A stretch of DNA of 64,000 nt from Pseudomonas asplenii (lineage in GTDB: Bacteria; Pseudomonadota; Gammaproteobacteria; Pseudomonadales; Pseudomonadaceae). The stretch spans positions 1,860,001 to 1,924,000 of the forward strand of contig NZ_LT629777.1 in NCBI RefSeq assembly GCF_900105475.1, given 5' to 3'. The notes under the pieces were generated by a model, which worked only from the letters and a program-made list of their open reading frames with translations, was not told where the DNA came from and did not search any database. Position numbers and translations under genes: made by a program. Positions 18,937-26,922 of the stretch are shown in pieces (position 1 is the stretch's first letter; each line of letters starts with the position of its first letter).

Positions 18937-19878
18937 ATGTCTTCTCGCGAAATCCGCATCGCTACCCGTAAGAGCGCGCTCGCCCTGTGGCAGGCCGAAT
19001 ACGTCAAGACCCGCCTGGAGCAGGCGCATCCGGGCTTGCAGGTGATCCTGGTGCCGATGGTCAGTCGCGGTGACAAGCTGCTCGACTCGCCGCTGTCGAA
19101 AATCGGCGGCAAGGGATTGTTCGTCAAGGAGCTGGAAACCGCTCTGCTCGAAAACGAGGCGGACATCGCCGTGCACTCGATGAAAGACGTGCCGATGGAT
19201 TTCCCGGAAGGGCTCGGACTGTTCTGCATCTGCGAGCGTGAAGACCCTCGCGATGCCTTCGTTTCCAATACCTACGCCAGCCTTGAGGCCTTGCCGGCCG
19301 GTGCAGTGGTCGGCACTTCGAGCCTGCGTCGCCAGGCGCAACTGCTGACCCGTCGGCCCGATCTGCAGATCCGCTTCCTGCGAGGCAACGTCAATACCCG
19401 TCTGGCCAAGCTCGATGCCGGCGAGTACGACGCGATCATCCTGGCGGCGGCGGGGCTGATTCGCCTGGGCTTCGAAGACCGGATCACCTCGGCCATCAGC
19501 GTCGAGGACAGCCTGCCGGCTGGCGGGCAGGGTGCCGTGGGGATCGAGTGCCGGAGTGCCGATAGCGAGATCCATGCGCTGCTCGCGCCTCTGCATCATG
19601 CCGACACCGCCGTGCGGGTCACGGCCGAGCGGGCCCTGAACAAACATCTCAATGGTGGCTGCCAGGTGCCGATCGCCTGTTACGCCGTGCTGGAAGGCGA
19701 GCAGGTCTGGTTGCGTGGCCTGGTTGGCCAGCCGGCCGGTGGCCTGTTGCTGAGCGCCGAGGCCCGTGCACCGCAGGCGCACGCCGAGGCCCTGGGTGTG
19801 CGAGTTGCCGAGGCGCTGCTGGAGCAGGGCGCGGACGCCATCCTCAAGGCGGTTTATGGTGAGGCCGACGCGCAATGA
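18937..19878 (+). CDS. hemC: Porphobilinogen deaminase
   Basis: HemC polymerises four porphobilinogens into hydroxymethylbilane. The 313-residue protein has the dipyrromethane-cofactor cysteine Cys242 in NGGCQVPIA, catalytic Asp83-type residue in SMKDVPM and the [17 protein letters not shown] arginine-rich substrate motifs. It starts the haem cluster hemC-hemD-hemX-hemY and lies 138 bp after algR. The four genes overlap or are closely spaced, so they form one operon. Confidence 0.98.
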   Translation: MSSREIRIATRKSALALWQAEYVKTRLEQAHPGLQVILVPMVSRGDKLLDSPLSKIGGKGLFVKELETALLENEADIAVHSMKDVPMDFPEGLGLFCICEREDPRDAFVSNTYASLEALPAGAVVGTSSLRRQAQLLTRRPDLQIRFLRGNVNTRLAKLDAGEYDAIILAAAGLIRLGFEDRITSAISVEDSLPAGGQGAVGIECRSADSEIHALLAPLHHADTAVRVTAERALNKHLNGGCQVPIACYAVLEGEQVWLRGLVGQPAGGLLLSAEARAPQAHAEALGVRVAEALLEQGADAILKAVYGEADAQ

Positions 19879-20642
19879 GCGGCTGGCGTCTGCTGTTGAC
19901 GCGACCTGCGGATGAGTGTGCCGCACTCGCGACGACGCTGGCCGACGCCGGGGTCTTCAGCAGTGCCCTGCCCATGCTGGCGATCGAGCCGCTGACCGTC
20001 GAAGGGGCCGAACTGAGCAAGATTCTCGAACTGCCGTTCTACTCGGCGGCGATTGTCGTCAGCAAGCCGGCCGCGCGCCTGGGGCTCGACCTGGTCGATC
20101 GCTATTGGCCGCAGCCGCCGATGTTGCGCTGGTTTACCGTCGGGGCCGCGACGGCGGGCCTGCTGGACGACTATGGCCTGCGGGTGTATTACCCGGCCGA
20201 GGGCGACGACAGCGAAGCCCTGCTGGAACTGCCAGCCTTGCAGGAGGCGCTGGCCCAGCCTGAGCCGCGCGTACTGATCCTGCGTGGAGAGGGCGGGCGT
20301 GAACTGCTGGCCGAGCGTTTACGCGCCCAAGGTGCTAGTGTCGACTATCTGGAATTGTACCGTCGTCGCCTGCCCGAGTACCCCGACGGCACCCTGTCCC
20401 GGCAGATTCAAGCGGAACGCCTGAACGGGCTGGTGGTCAGCAGTGGACAGGGTTTTGAACACCTGCAGCAGGTGGCGGGGGCGAACTGGTCCCAGGTGGC
20501 CCGGTTACCGTTGTTTGTTCCCAGCCCTCGGGTCGCGCAGATGGCCCGTACTGCCGGGGCAGAACATGTTGTGGATTGTCGTGGTGCCAGCGCCACGGCC
20601 TTGCTGGCGGCGCTACAGGAGCACCCTGTACCCGCTTTCTGA
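19875..20642 (+). CDS. hemD: Uroporphyrinogen-III synthase
   Basis: HemD closes hydroxymethylbilane to uroporphyrinogen III with inversion of ring D. The 255-residue protein has the weakly conserved two-domain HemD fold. Recognisable stretches are [13 protein letters not shown] at the start, [24 protein letters not shown] and [14 protein letters not shown]. It overlaps hemC by 4 bp. Sequence conservation in this family is low, and assignment also uses the order hemC-hemD-hemX-hemY. Confidence 0.95.
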   Translation: MSGWRLLLTRPADECAALATTLADAGVFSSALPMLAIEPLTVEGAELSKILELPFYSAAIVVSKPAARLGLDLVDRYWPQPPMLRWFTVGAATAGLLDDYGLRVYYPAEGDDSEALLELPALQEALAQPEPRVLILRGEGGRELLAERLRAQGASVDYLELYRRRLPEYPDGTLSRQIQAERLNGLVVSSGQGFEHLQQVAGANWSQVARLPLFVPSPRVAQMARTAGAEHVVDCRGASATALLAALQEHPVPAF

Positions 20643-20659
20643 ATGCAAAGGATGGACAC

Positions 20660-21787
20660 GTGAGCGAAACAGCCTTGCCAAAAGAACAAGCTCAACCGGC
20701 GCCCGAGACGCCGGCCAAACCGTCGGCGGCGCCTGTCGAGCGCCGTGGCAACGGCCTGGCGGTCCTCGCCTTGCTAGTGGGCGCCGCCGGGGTGGCCGTT
20801 GGCGGCTGGGGCGTCTGGCAGATGCGCAATCTGCAGGCCAATCACCAGCAGCAGAGTGGGCAACTGCAGGACCTGGGCAACCAGGCACAGTCGCTCAAAC
20901 TCAGCGAACAACAATTGGCCACGCGCCTGGACCAACTGCCGGCTGCCGCCGAGCTTGAGGAACGGCGGCGGCTGGTGGCGCAACTGCAGGGTGATCAGCA
21001 GCGTCTGAGCCAGCGCCTGGAAAGCGTGCTGGGCGCCAGCCGCAAGGACTGGCGCCTGGCCGAGGCCGAGCACCTGCTGCGCCTGGCCACTCTGCGTCTG
21101 TCCGCGTTGCAGGACATCAGCAGTGCCCTGGCGCTGGTACAGGGTGCCGACGAAATCCTGCGCGAGCAGAACGATCCGGGCTCGTTTGCCGCCCGTGAGC
21201 AACTGGCCAAGAGCCTGGCGGCATTGCGCAGTACCGAACAACCGGATCGCACCGGGTTGTTCCTGCAACTGGGTGCGTTGCGTGATCAGGTCAACCAGCT
21301 CAACGAACTGGCTCCGGAATACAAGGATCGCGGCGACTCGTTGCTGGGGCTGACCGCCGATGGCGACGGCGCCAGCCGCTGGTCGCAGTGGTGGGACGAG
21401 ATTTCGCATTACATCCGCATCGACTTCAATGCCAACAAGAACATCCGTCCGCTGCTGGCCGGGCAGAGCCTGACCCAGGTCCGCCTGGCCCTGAGCCTGG
21501 CGCTGGAGCAGGCGCAGTGGGCTGCGCTGAACGGGCAGGCAGACGTCTATACCCAGGCCCTGAGGGAGGCCCGCGATGTGTTGACCGGCAGTTTCAATCC
21601 GGACAACCCGCAGAGCAAGGTCATGGTCGAACAGCTCGCCGAGTTGAGTAAAAAGCCGGTGACGGTGCTGACTCCCGATCTCGCCGCGACGCTGAGTGCA
21701 GTCCAGGCCTACCTTGAGCGGCGACACGTGGACGCCGAGACGCCAGCGCGCGGTGAGGCGAATCCGGAGCAGGAGACCACCCGATGA
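20660..21787 (+). CDS. hemX: HemX-family membrane protein
   Basis: The 375-residue protein starts at GTG 20660, preceded by AAAGGATGG; no ATG fits. It has a Pro/Ala-rich N-terminal tail, one membrane segment (about residues 24-47), a coiled coil (QANHQQQSGQLQDL through ERRRLVAQLQGDQQRL) and a soluble domain with VLGASRKDWRLAEAEHLLRLA. The family (formerly annotated as uroporphyrin-III methyltransferase) lacks SAM-binding motifs, so catalysis is unlikely. It probably acts with HemY at the membrane. Overlaps hemY by 4 bp. Confidence 0.93.
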   Translation: MSETALPKEQAQPAPETPAKPSAAPVERRGNGLAVLALLVGAAGVAVGGWGVWQMRNLQANHQQQSGQLQDLGNQAQSLKLSEQQLATRLDQLPAAAELEERRRLVAQLQGDQQRLSQRLESVLGASRKDWRLAEAEHLLRLATLRLSALQDISSALALVQGADEILREQNDPGSFAAREQLAKSLAALRSTEQPDRTGLFLQLGALRDQVNQLNELAPEYKDRGDSLLGLTADGDGASRWSQWWDEISHYIRIDFNANKNIRPLLAGQSLTQVRLALSLALEQAQWAALNGQADVYTQALREARDVLTGSFNPDNPQSKVMVEQLAELSKKPVTVLTPDLAATLSAVQAYLERRHVDAETPARGEANPEQETTR

Positions 21788-23022
21788 AGCGCTTCATCGC
21801 GATTGCACTGCTGGTCGCCGTTGTCATAGGTCTGCTGGGGTTCGCGATTTATCGGCACGCCGGCTACGTCCTGATTGCCTACGACAGCTTCCGTTACGAA
21901 TCCAGTCTGTGGGCATTTCTCGCGGTGCTGCTGGTGCTGTGGCTGGCCTATCGATTGCTGAAATTCCTGATCGGTCTGGTCACGGCATCCAGCTCGGCGG
22001 CCAATCCCTGGTCCCGGCGTAACCGTAGTCGACGGGTGCAGTTGGCCATCGAACAAGGTCAGATGGATCTGGCCGAAGGCCGCTGGGCCAGTGCCCAGAA
22101 ACATCTGCACCGGGCTGCCGAGGCCGAGCGTCAACCGTTGCTTTATTACCTGGGCGCGGCACGTGCGGCCAACGAGCAGGGTAAGTATGAGGAGTGCGAC
22201 AGCCTGCTGGAACGCGCCCTGAGTCGCCAGCCGCAGGCCGAACTGGCGATCGCCCTGAGTCACGCGCAGTTGCAAGTGGACCGTGGCGATACCGAGGGGG
22301 CTTTGAGTACCCTGCAGGCCATGCATGATCTGCATCCGCACAGCGTCCAGGTGCTGCGCCAGTTGCAGCGCCTGCATCAGCAGCGCGGTGACTGGTCGGC
22401 GGTGGTCCGGTTATTGCCGGAACTGCGCAAGGACAAGGCGCTGCCACAGGCCGAACTGGCTGAGCTGGAACGACGCGCCTGGGGGGAGAACCTGAGCCTG
22501 GCGGCACGCCGCGAACAGGATGGCGAGGCTGGGCTGCAATCGCTGGAACGGGCCTGGCAGCAGTTGTCCGCGGCCCAGCGGCAGGAGCCGCAGTTGGTCC
22601 TGGCCTATGCCGAGCAGTTGCGTCAACTGGGTGCTGACGGGCAAGCCGAAGAGATACTGCGTACAGCGCTCAAGCGCCAGTACGACAGTCACCTGGCGCG
22701 GTTGTACGGCTTGTTGCGCGGACGCGACCCGGTGCGCCAGTTGCAGACCGCCGAGGGCTGGCTCAAGGACCATCCGGCCGATGCCAGCCTGTTGTTGACA
22801 CTGGGACGCCTGTGCCTGCAGAACAGCCTGTGGGGCAAGGCACGGGATTACCTGGAGGGCAGCCTGCGAGTGCAACGCAACCCGGAGACCTGTGCCGAGC
22901 TTGCCAGATTGCTGGCCCAGTTGGGGGATACCGAGGGTAGCAACCAGCTGTTTCAGGAAGGTCTCGGTCTGTTGGATGAGCGTTTGCTCGCCCGACCTCT
23001 GCCTGTTCCGGTGAGCGCTTAG
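21784..23022 (+). CDS. hemY: HemY-type TPR membrane protein
   Basis: The 412-residue protein has two N-terminal membrane helices (MKRFIAIALLVAVVIGLLGF and the WAFLAVLLVLWLAYRLLKFL region) and a large soluble tetratricopeptide-rich domain (for example AEAERQPLLYYLGAARAANEQ). This is the enterobacterial HemY, thought to organise haem-synthesis enzymes at the membrane; it is not the Bacillus protoporphyrinogen oxidase of the same name. It is the last gene of the hem operon and is followed by a GC-rich hairpin. Confidence 0.94.
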   Translation: MKRFIAIALLVAVVIGLLGFAIYRHAGYVLIAYDSFRYESSLWAFLAVLLVLWLAYRLLKFLIGLVTASSSAANPWSRRNRSRRVQLAIEQGQMDLAEGRWASAQKHLHRAAEAERQPLLYYLGAARAANEQGKYEECDSLLERALSRQPQAELAIALSHAQLQVDRGDTEGALSTLQAMHDLHPHSVQVLRQLQRLHQQRGDWSAVVRLLPELRKDKALPQAELAELERRAWGENLSLAARREQDGEAGLQSLERAWQQLSAAQRQEPQLVLAYAEQLRQLGADGQAEEILRTALKRQYDSHLARLYGLLRGRDPVRQLQTAEGWLKDHPADASLLLTLGRLCLQNSLWGKARDYLEGSLRVQRNPETCAELARLLAQLGDTEGSNQLFQEGLGLLDERLLARPLPVPVSA

Positions 23023-23033
23023 GGGCTGTACGG

Positions 23034-23071
23034 GCGGGGCAGCGGTCGTCGCTGCCCTGTCCCGTCTTCTC
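23034..23071 (+). terminator. Candidate terminator after hemY
   Basis: GGGGCAGCG and CGCTGCCC form a GC-rich stem with a short loop, extended by partial CGGG/CCCG pairing and followed by TCTTCT. It lies 12 bp after the hemY stop. Confidence 0.6.
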
Positions 23072-23247
23072 TGTCTATTTCCCTGTAATGCCTTGATACC
23101 GAAATCCTACTTTCCAGGTAATGGTTTCATAGGACGTCTATCGGTAATTCCTTACAGGCTTGAGGAATTATCTGCTCTGGCTCGCCTTGAAAGGGCCGCA
23201 GCCTTTCCTCTACCGTAACTGCCTGTCTCTCCTGTTACGGAAAAGCC

Positions 23248-23772
23248 ATGTTCTTGGCCCGCTCACGTTCTCTGTTCTCCCTGGCTTTCCTGGCAGCGGC
23301 CCTGGTCATGGGGGCCTCGTTGTACCTGGAGCATGGGGTTGGATTGGAACCTTGTTCGTTGTGCGTGGTGCAGCGGTTGTTCCTCGCCGGCTTCTGTCTG
23401 GTCAGCCTGCTGGGGGCGTTGCATGGGCCCGGCAGGCTCGGTCGCCGAGTGTATGGCGTGTTGGGGCTGTTGTTCGCCCTGGCGGGCGCTGCGACGGCGG
23501 CCCGTCAGGTGCTGTTGCAGCAGGTACCGCTGGAGCAACTGATGATCTGTCAGCCCGGGCTGCATTGCCTGATGCAGCAGGTCTCTTTCTTCAAGGCGTT
23601 GCAATTGATGTTCCGCGCAACCGCCGAGTGTGCCCAGATTCATTGGACGCTGTTCGACTTGAGCATTCCGGAATGGAGCCTGCTGGCCTTTGTCGGCATG
23701 AGTCTCATGGCGATCTACCAGATAGCGGCCTCGGTGGTCGGAGCCAGGTGGGGCGCCGGAAGCGACCGATAG
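23248..23772 (+). CDS. dsbB: Disulfide bond formation protein DsbB (DsbH)
   Basis: A 174-residue inner-membrane protein with four predicted helices. The quinone-linked pair CSLC (Cys36, Cys39) follows the first helix. The second periplasmic loop has Cys101 and Cys128 (LMICQPG, AECAQIHW), the pair that oxidises DsbA; Cys107 is an extra one. This is the copy found between hemY and algQ in Pseudomonas, called dsbH in P. aeruginosa. It transfers electrons from DsbA to ubiquinone. Confidence 0.94.
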   Translation: MFLARSRSLFSLAFLAAALVMGASLYLEHGVGLEPCSLCVVQRLFLAGFCLVSLLGALHGPGRLGRRVYGVLGLLFALAGAATAARQVLLQQVPLEQLMICQPGLHCLMQQVSFFKALQLMFRATAECAQIHWTLFDLSIPEWSLLAFVGMSLMAIYQIAASVVGARWGAGSDR

Positions 23773-23955
23773 TCGCCCCCGTGCTTTAAACGCTTGTATG
23801 AACTTTATCGGCTGCGTACCTTGAAGCAGGTGTCGGGCGGGCATAATCTGGCCCGCATACATTCAGTCCAAACCAGGTTGCCTTGTTTGGCCAAGTCAGG
23901 ATCCTCGGCGGGTACGAGGTGTCGGGCGGCATGACCCAGAAGGGAAGAAATCACC

Positions 23956-24414
23956 ATGCTCGAAAGTTGTAAGAATGCTCAGGAACGCTGGGGCGGGGTG
24001 CACCTGCTGATTGACCGCTGGTTGCAGAATCGTCATGAACTCGTGCGGGCTTACGATGCGCTGGGGGCCGAGCCCGGTGCCCTGGCGGACAGTCGCCAGC
24101 CGTTGCAGGAGTTCTGTGGGGTTCTGGTGGACTACGTGTCGGCGGGACACTTCGAAATCTATGAACAGCTCACCAGCGAAGCCAAGGCCTTTGGCGACCA
24201 ACGCGGGCTGAAGCTGGCCGACACGATCTACCCACGTATCGACGTGATTACCGAAAAGCTGCTGGCCTTCAACGATCTGTGCGACGCCGGCAAGTGCGTG
24301 GCAGAGAAGTTCAAGGAACTGGGCGGTCTGTTGCATGAGCGCTTCGAGCTTGAGGATTGCCTGATCGAAGTGCTGCACAACGCACACAAGGAAGAGGCTG
24401 TCGCCCAGGCTTGA
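23956..24414 (+). CDS. algQ: AlgQ, Rsd-family anti-sigma70 regulator
   Basis: The 152-residue all-helical protein ([23 protein letters not shown]) is of the Rsd/AlgQ family, which binds domain 4 of sigma70 and shifts RNA polymerase to alternative sigma factors. In P. aeruginosa AlgQ (AlgR2) supports alginate production and Ndk activity. Full length, with [27 protein letters not shown] as a recognisable central block. Followed by a bidirectional terminator shared with the FKBP gene. Confidence 0.96.
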   Translation: MLESCKNAQERWGGVHLLIDRWLQNRHELVRAYDALGAEPGALADSRQPLQEFCGVLVDYVSAGHFEIYEQLTSEAKAFGDQRGLKLADTIYPRIDVITEKLLAFNDLCDAGKCVAEKFKELGGLLHERFELEDCLIEVLHNAHKEEAVAQA

Positions 24415-24433
24415 ATTGCGGTGGTGGGGCCCT

Positions 24434-24468
24434 GAAAACGGTGTGCATGGCGCGCCGTTTTTCTTTTT
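24434..24468. terminator. Bidirectional terminator between algQ and the FKBP gene
   Basis: AAAACGG and CCGTTTT arms bracket an inner partial GTGC/GCGC pairing, followed on the plus strand by TTCTTTTT and on the minus strand by TTTTC. It lies between two convergent genes. Confidence 0.8.
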
Positions 24469-24477
24469 GGCGGCAGG

Positions 24478-25143
24478 TCAGTTGGCGATGCCGAGCAGCT
24501 CGATGTCGAATACCAGGGGGGTGTAGGGGGCAATCAGGTCGCCTGCGCCGTCCGATCCATAAGCCTGGGATGATGGCAGGACCAGCCGCCATTTGGCGCC
24601 GACCGGCATCTGCGGCAGTGCGATGCGCCAGCCATTGATCACGCTGTCCAGGCGAAACCACTGCGGCTGGCTGTTCTGGTCGAAGATCGTGCCATTGGGC
24701 AGGTGCCCCACGTAGCGTACTTGCACCCGACCATTGGCGGCGACCTTTGCGCCGGTGCCCGGTGTCACTTCGGTAACCAGGATGCCATCGGCCAACTCGC
24801 GCACGCCCGGTTTGGCTTTTTCCTCGGCGAGGAATTTCTGCTCGGCCTCGAGGGCGATCTCGCTTTGCGGCTTGGCCGAGTCCTCGGTGTTCTGTGCTTC
24901 GTGAGCTGCGAGAATCTGTTCGATCCGTTCACTCGTCAGCGCCAGTGGCTTGCCCTGGTAGGCCTGTTGCAAACCGTCGACCAGGGCCTTGAGTTGCAGG
25001 TCCGGGACCTCCTGACGCAAGCGTTGGCCGAGGCTGGCGCCGAGGCTGTAGGCGAGGTCATGGGCGTCGTCGGTTTTTTCTTCCGGCGCGCCATGGGCGA
25101 GCGGCAGGACAAGACACAGCGACAGCAGTAGGTAACGCGACAT
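24478..25143 (-). CDS. FKBP-type peptidyl-prolyl isomerase (Mip/FklB type)
   Basis: A 221-residue periplasmic protein started at MSRYLLLSLCLVL, whose first ~18 residues form a signal peptide ending HGA. A helical N-terminal dimerisation domain (DLAYSLGASLGQRLRQEVPDL) and a long linker helix (KPQSEIALEAEQKFLAEEKAKPG) precede the C-terminal FKBP domain (VRYVGHLPNGTIFDQN, IAPYTPLVFDIELLGI). This is the architecture of Legionella Mip. It helps fold outer-membrane or secreted proteins. It is divergent from algP, as in P. aeruginosa. Confidence 0.93.
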   Translation of the reverse strand: MSRYLLLSLCLVLPLAHGAPEEKTDDAHDLAYSLGASLGQRLRQEVPDLQLKALVDGLQQAYQGKPLALTSERIEQILAAHEAQNTEDSAKPQSEIALEAEQKFLAEEKAKPGVRELADGILVTEVTPGTGAKVAANGRVQVRYVGHLPNGTIFDQNSQPQWFRLDSVINGWRIALPQMPVGAKWRLVLPSSQAYGSDGAGDLIAPYTPLVFDIELLGIAN

Positions 25144-25334
25144 GGGGACTCTCCGACTGAGACCCGACGGATTATGCCAGTGCGGCACATGGGTTGTGGG
25201 TTTGTGCGAATGATCCCGGACAACATTTTTTGCCGTATGCAACGCCGGCTCTTCAATACTGTCAACATGCCCTAGCGGCGGTAGTCACAGAAGGTCTAGT
25301 ATGAGCCGCAATCACTTCAGCCAGGAGGTAAACC

Positions 25335-26411
25335 ATGTCGGCCACCAAGAAGCCTGTAAATACTCCGTTGCACTTACTCCAACAACTGTCGGGCAGCCTG
25401 CTCGAGCATTTGGAAAACGCTTGTTCCCAAGCCTTGGCTGATGCTGAAAAATTGCTCGCCAAATTGGAAAAACAACGCGGCAAGGCCCAGGAAAAATTGC
25501 ACAAGTCCCGCACCAAATTGCAGGACGCTGCCACTGCCGGTAAAGCCAAGGCACAAGCCAAGGCCAAGGCCGCTGTTGGCGAACTGGAAGAGCTGCTCGA
25601 CAAGTTGAAAACCAGCCAGTCCGAGACCCGTGCCTACATCCTGCAACTCAAGCGCGATGCACAGGAAAGCCTGAAGTTGGCTCAGGGCGTCGGTCGTGTC
25701 AAAGAGGCCGTGTCCAAGGCGCTGTCGACCCGCGAGGCCAAGCCTGCCGCACCTGCCAAGGTCGCCGCCAAACCTGCTGCAAAACCAGCTGCCAAAGCTG
25801 CTGCTGCCAAGCCAGCTGCAAAACCGGCCACTGCTAAAACTGCTGCTGCCAAACCAGCCGCGAAACCAGCCGCTGCTAAAACTGCCGCTGCCAAGCCAGC
25901 CGCGAAACCGGCTGCTGCTAAAACTGCTGCTGCCAAGCCAGCCGCGAAACCAGCCGCTACTAAAACTGCCGCTGCCAAGCCAGCCGCGAAACCGGCCGCT
26001 GCTAAAACTGCTGCTGCCAAGCCAGCCGTGAAACCGGCTGCTGCTAAAGCTGCTGCTGCCAAGCCAGCCGCGAAACCAGCCGCTGCTAAAACTGCTGCCG
26101 CCAAGCCCGCTGCAAAACCAGCCGCTGCTAAAACTGCTGCCGCCAAGCCCGCTGCAAAACCAGCCGCTGCTAAAACTGCTGCCGCCAAGCCAACTGCAAA
26201 ACCAGCCGCTGCCAAACCCGCTGCCGCCAAGCCAGCTGTTGCGAAGCCAGCTGTTGCGAAGCCTGCCACCAAGCCCGCTGCTGCCAAACCTGTTGCGGCC
26301 AAGCCGGCCACTGCTGCAGCACCAGCATCGGCTCCAGCCGCGGCTGCTCCAGCCCCAGCCACTCCAGCGACCACTCCGGCCGCCAGCAGCACCCCGACCA
26401 GCGCTTCCTAA
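25335..26411 (+). CDS. algP: AlgP, histone H1-like alginate regulator
   Basis: A 358-residue protein. Residues 1-135 form a helical, coiled-coil-rich head (ENACSQALADAEKLLAKLEKQ). From about residue 137 onward it is a long Lys/Ala/Pro tail, made of KPAA and KTAAAKPAAKPAAA repeats, ending in an Ala/Pro/Thr stretch. The tail resembles eukaryotic histone H1 and should bind DNA through lysines. In P. aeruginosa AlgP (AlgR3) modulates algD, and its KPAA repeats are unstable. AGGAGG precedes the ATG. The 3' end overlaps the convergent TIGR02444 gene by 4 bp. Confidence 0.95.
   Translation: MSATKKPVNTPLHLLQQLSGSLLEHLENACSQALADAEKLLAKLEKQRGKAQEKLHKSRTKLQDAATAGKAKAQAKAKAAVGELEELLDKLKTSQSETRAYILQLKRDAQESLKLAQGVGRVKEAVSKALSTREAKPAAPAKVAAKPAAKPAAKAAAAKPAAKPATAKTAAAKPAAKPAAAKTAAAKPAAKPAAAKTAAAKPAAKPAATKTAAAKPAAKPAAAKTAAAKPAVKPAAAKAAAAKPAAKPAAAKTAAAKPAAKPAAAKTAAAKPAAKPAAAKTAAAKPTAKPAAAKPAAAKPAVAKPAVAKPATKPAAAKPVAAKPATAAAPASAPAAAAPAPATPATTPAASSTPTSAS
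25836..26213 (+). repeat. Nine-copy, 42-bp in-frame tandem repeat inside algP
   Basis: Nine consecutive 14-residue units of the form KTAAAKPAAKPAAA start at codon 168. Departures are single-residue changes: Thr for Ala in unit 3, Val for Ala in unit 5, Ala for Thr in unit 6, Thr for Ala in unit 9. The nucleotide units differ at synonymous sites such as GCC/GCT. Because the unit is a multiple of three, gain or loss keeps the frame. Confidence 0.95.
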
Positions 26412-26872
26412 GCCTGGCTCACCATGACGCGCAGCTTGTGCAGCGCGTCGTGGCTCAGGTGCGCCGCCTCGCTGGCCGCACCTTCCAGCCACACGGCCAG
26501 ATCGTCGGCAACACCCTGTGGCCAATCCCGACTCACTCCCTCCAGACGCAACAGCAATTGCTGCTCGGCTTCCAGTTCGAGCGCCTTGACTCGATCGCGT
26601 AATCCCTTCAGTTCGCTGTCCTGCAAGGCCATGGTTCGCCATTGCTCACGCAGTCGTCGCAGGGGCTGCACCACCTGCTCGTGCCAGGGGTGCGCGACCC
26701 GCTGCAGGTTTGCCAGTCGCTCAGGTTCATACCGGACGCCGCGGGCTCCGAGCCAGGCCGCACCGAGCAACAGGCAGACATTTGCCCCATGCCCTTGCAG
26801 CGCCAGACAGGCTGCCTCCACGTCAGGGTTGGCGTAAATATCCAGGGAAAATGTCCACAGGTCAGCATGCAT
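26408..26872 (-). CDS. TIGR02444 family protein
   Basis: A 154-residue protein beginning MHADLWTFSLDIYANPDVEAAC, the typical N-terminus of this gammaproteobacterial family. The body is predicted helical (QVVQPLRRLREQWRTM and DRVKALELEAEQQLLLRLE). Conserved Trp/Leu/Cys patterns (ACLALQGHGANVCLLLGAAWLG) are present. Function is unknown. It is tail-to-tail with algP and divergent from the ABC-F gene by 50 bp, so the two may share an upstream region. Confidence 0.9.
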   Translation of the reverse strand: MHADLWTFSLDIYANPDVEAACLALQGHGANVCLLLGAAWLGARGVRYEPERLANLQRVAHPWHEQVVQPLRRLREQWRTMALQDSELKGLRDRVKALELEAEQQLLLRLEGVSRDWPQGVADDLAVWLEGAASEAAHLSHDALHKLRVMVSQA

Positions 26873-26922
26873 GGTGAGATCCGCGCCAGTTGCGAGGGAA
26901 GCTGGTAGACTCCGCCGCCATT

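Noticed and set aside
25836..26213. Regular 42-bp repeats considered as a CRISPR array
   Set aside because: There are no unique spacers; the units are contiguous and encode KTAAAKPAAKPAAA in frame.
25374..26642. Long open frames on the strand opposite algP (422 and 236 residues)
   Set aside because: They are low-complexity Gly/Ser/Arg or Ala/Gly translations of the Lys/Ala/Pro repeats. They result from the biased composition of algP, not from a second gene.
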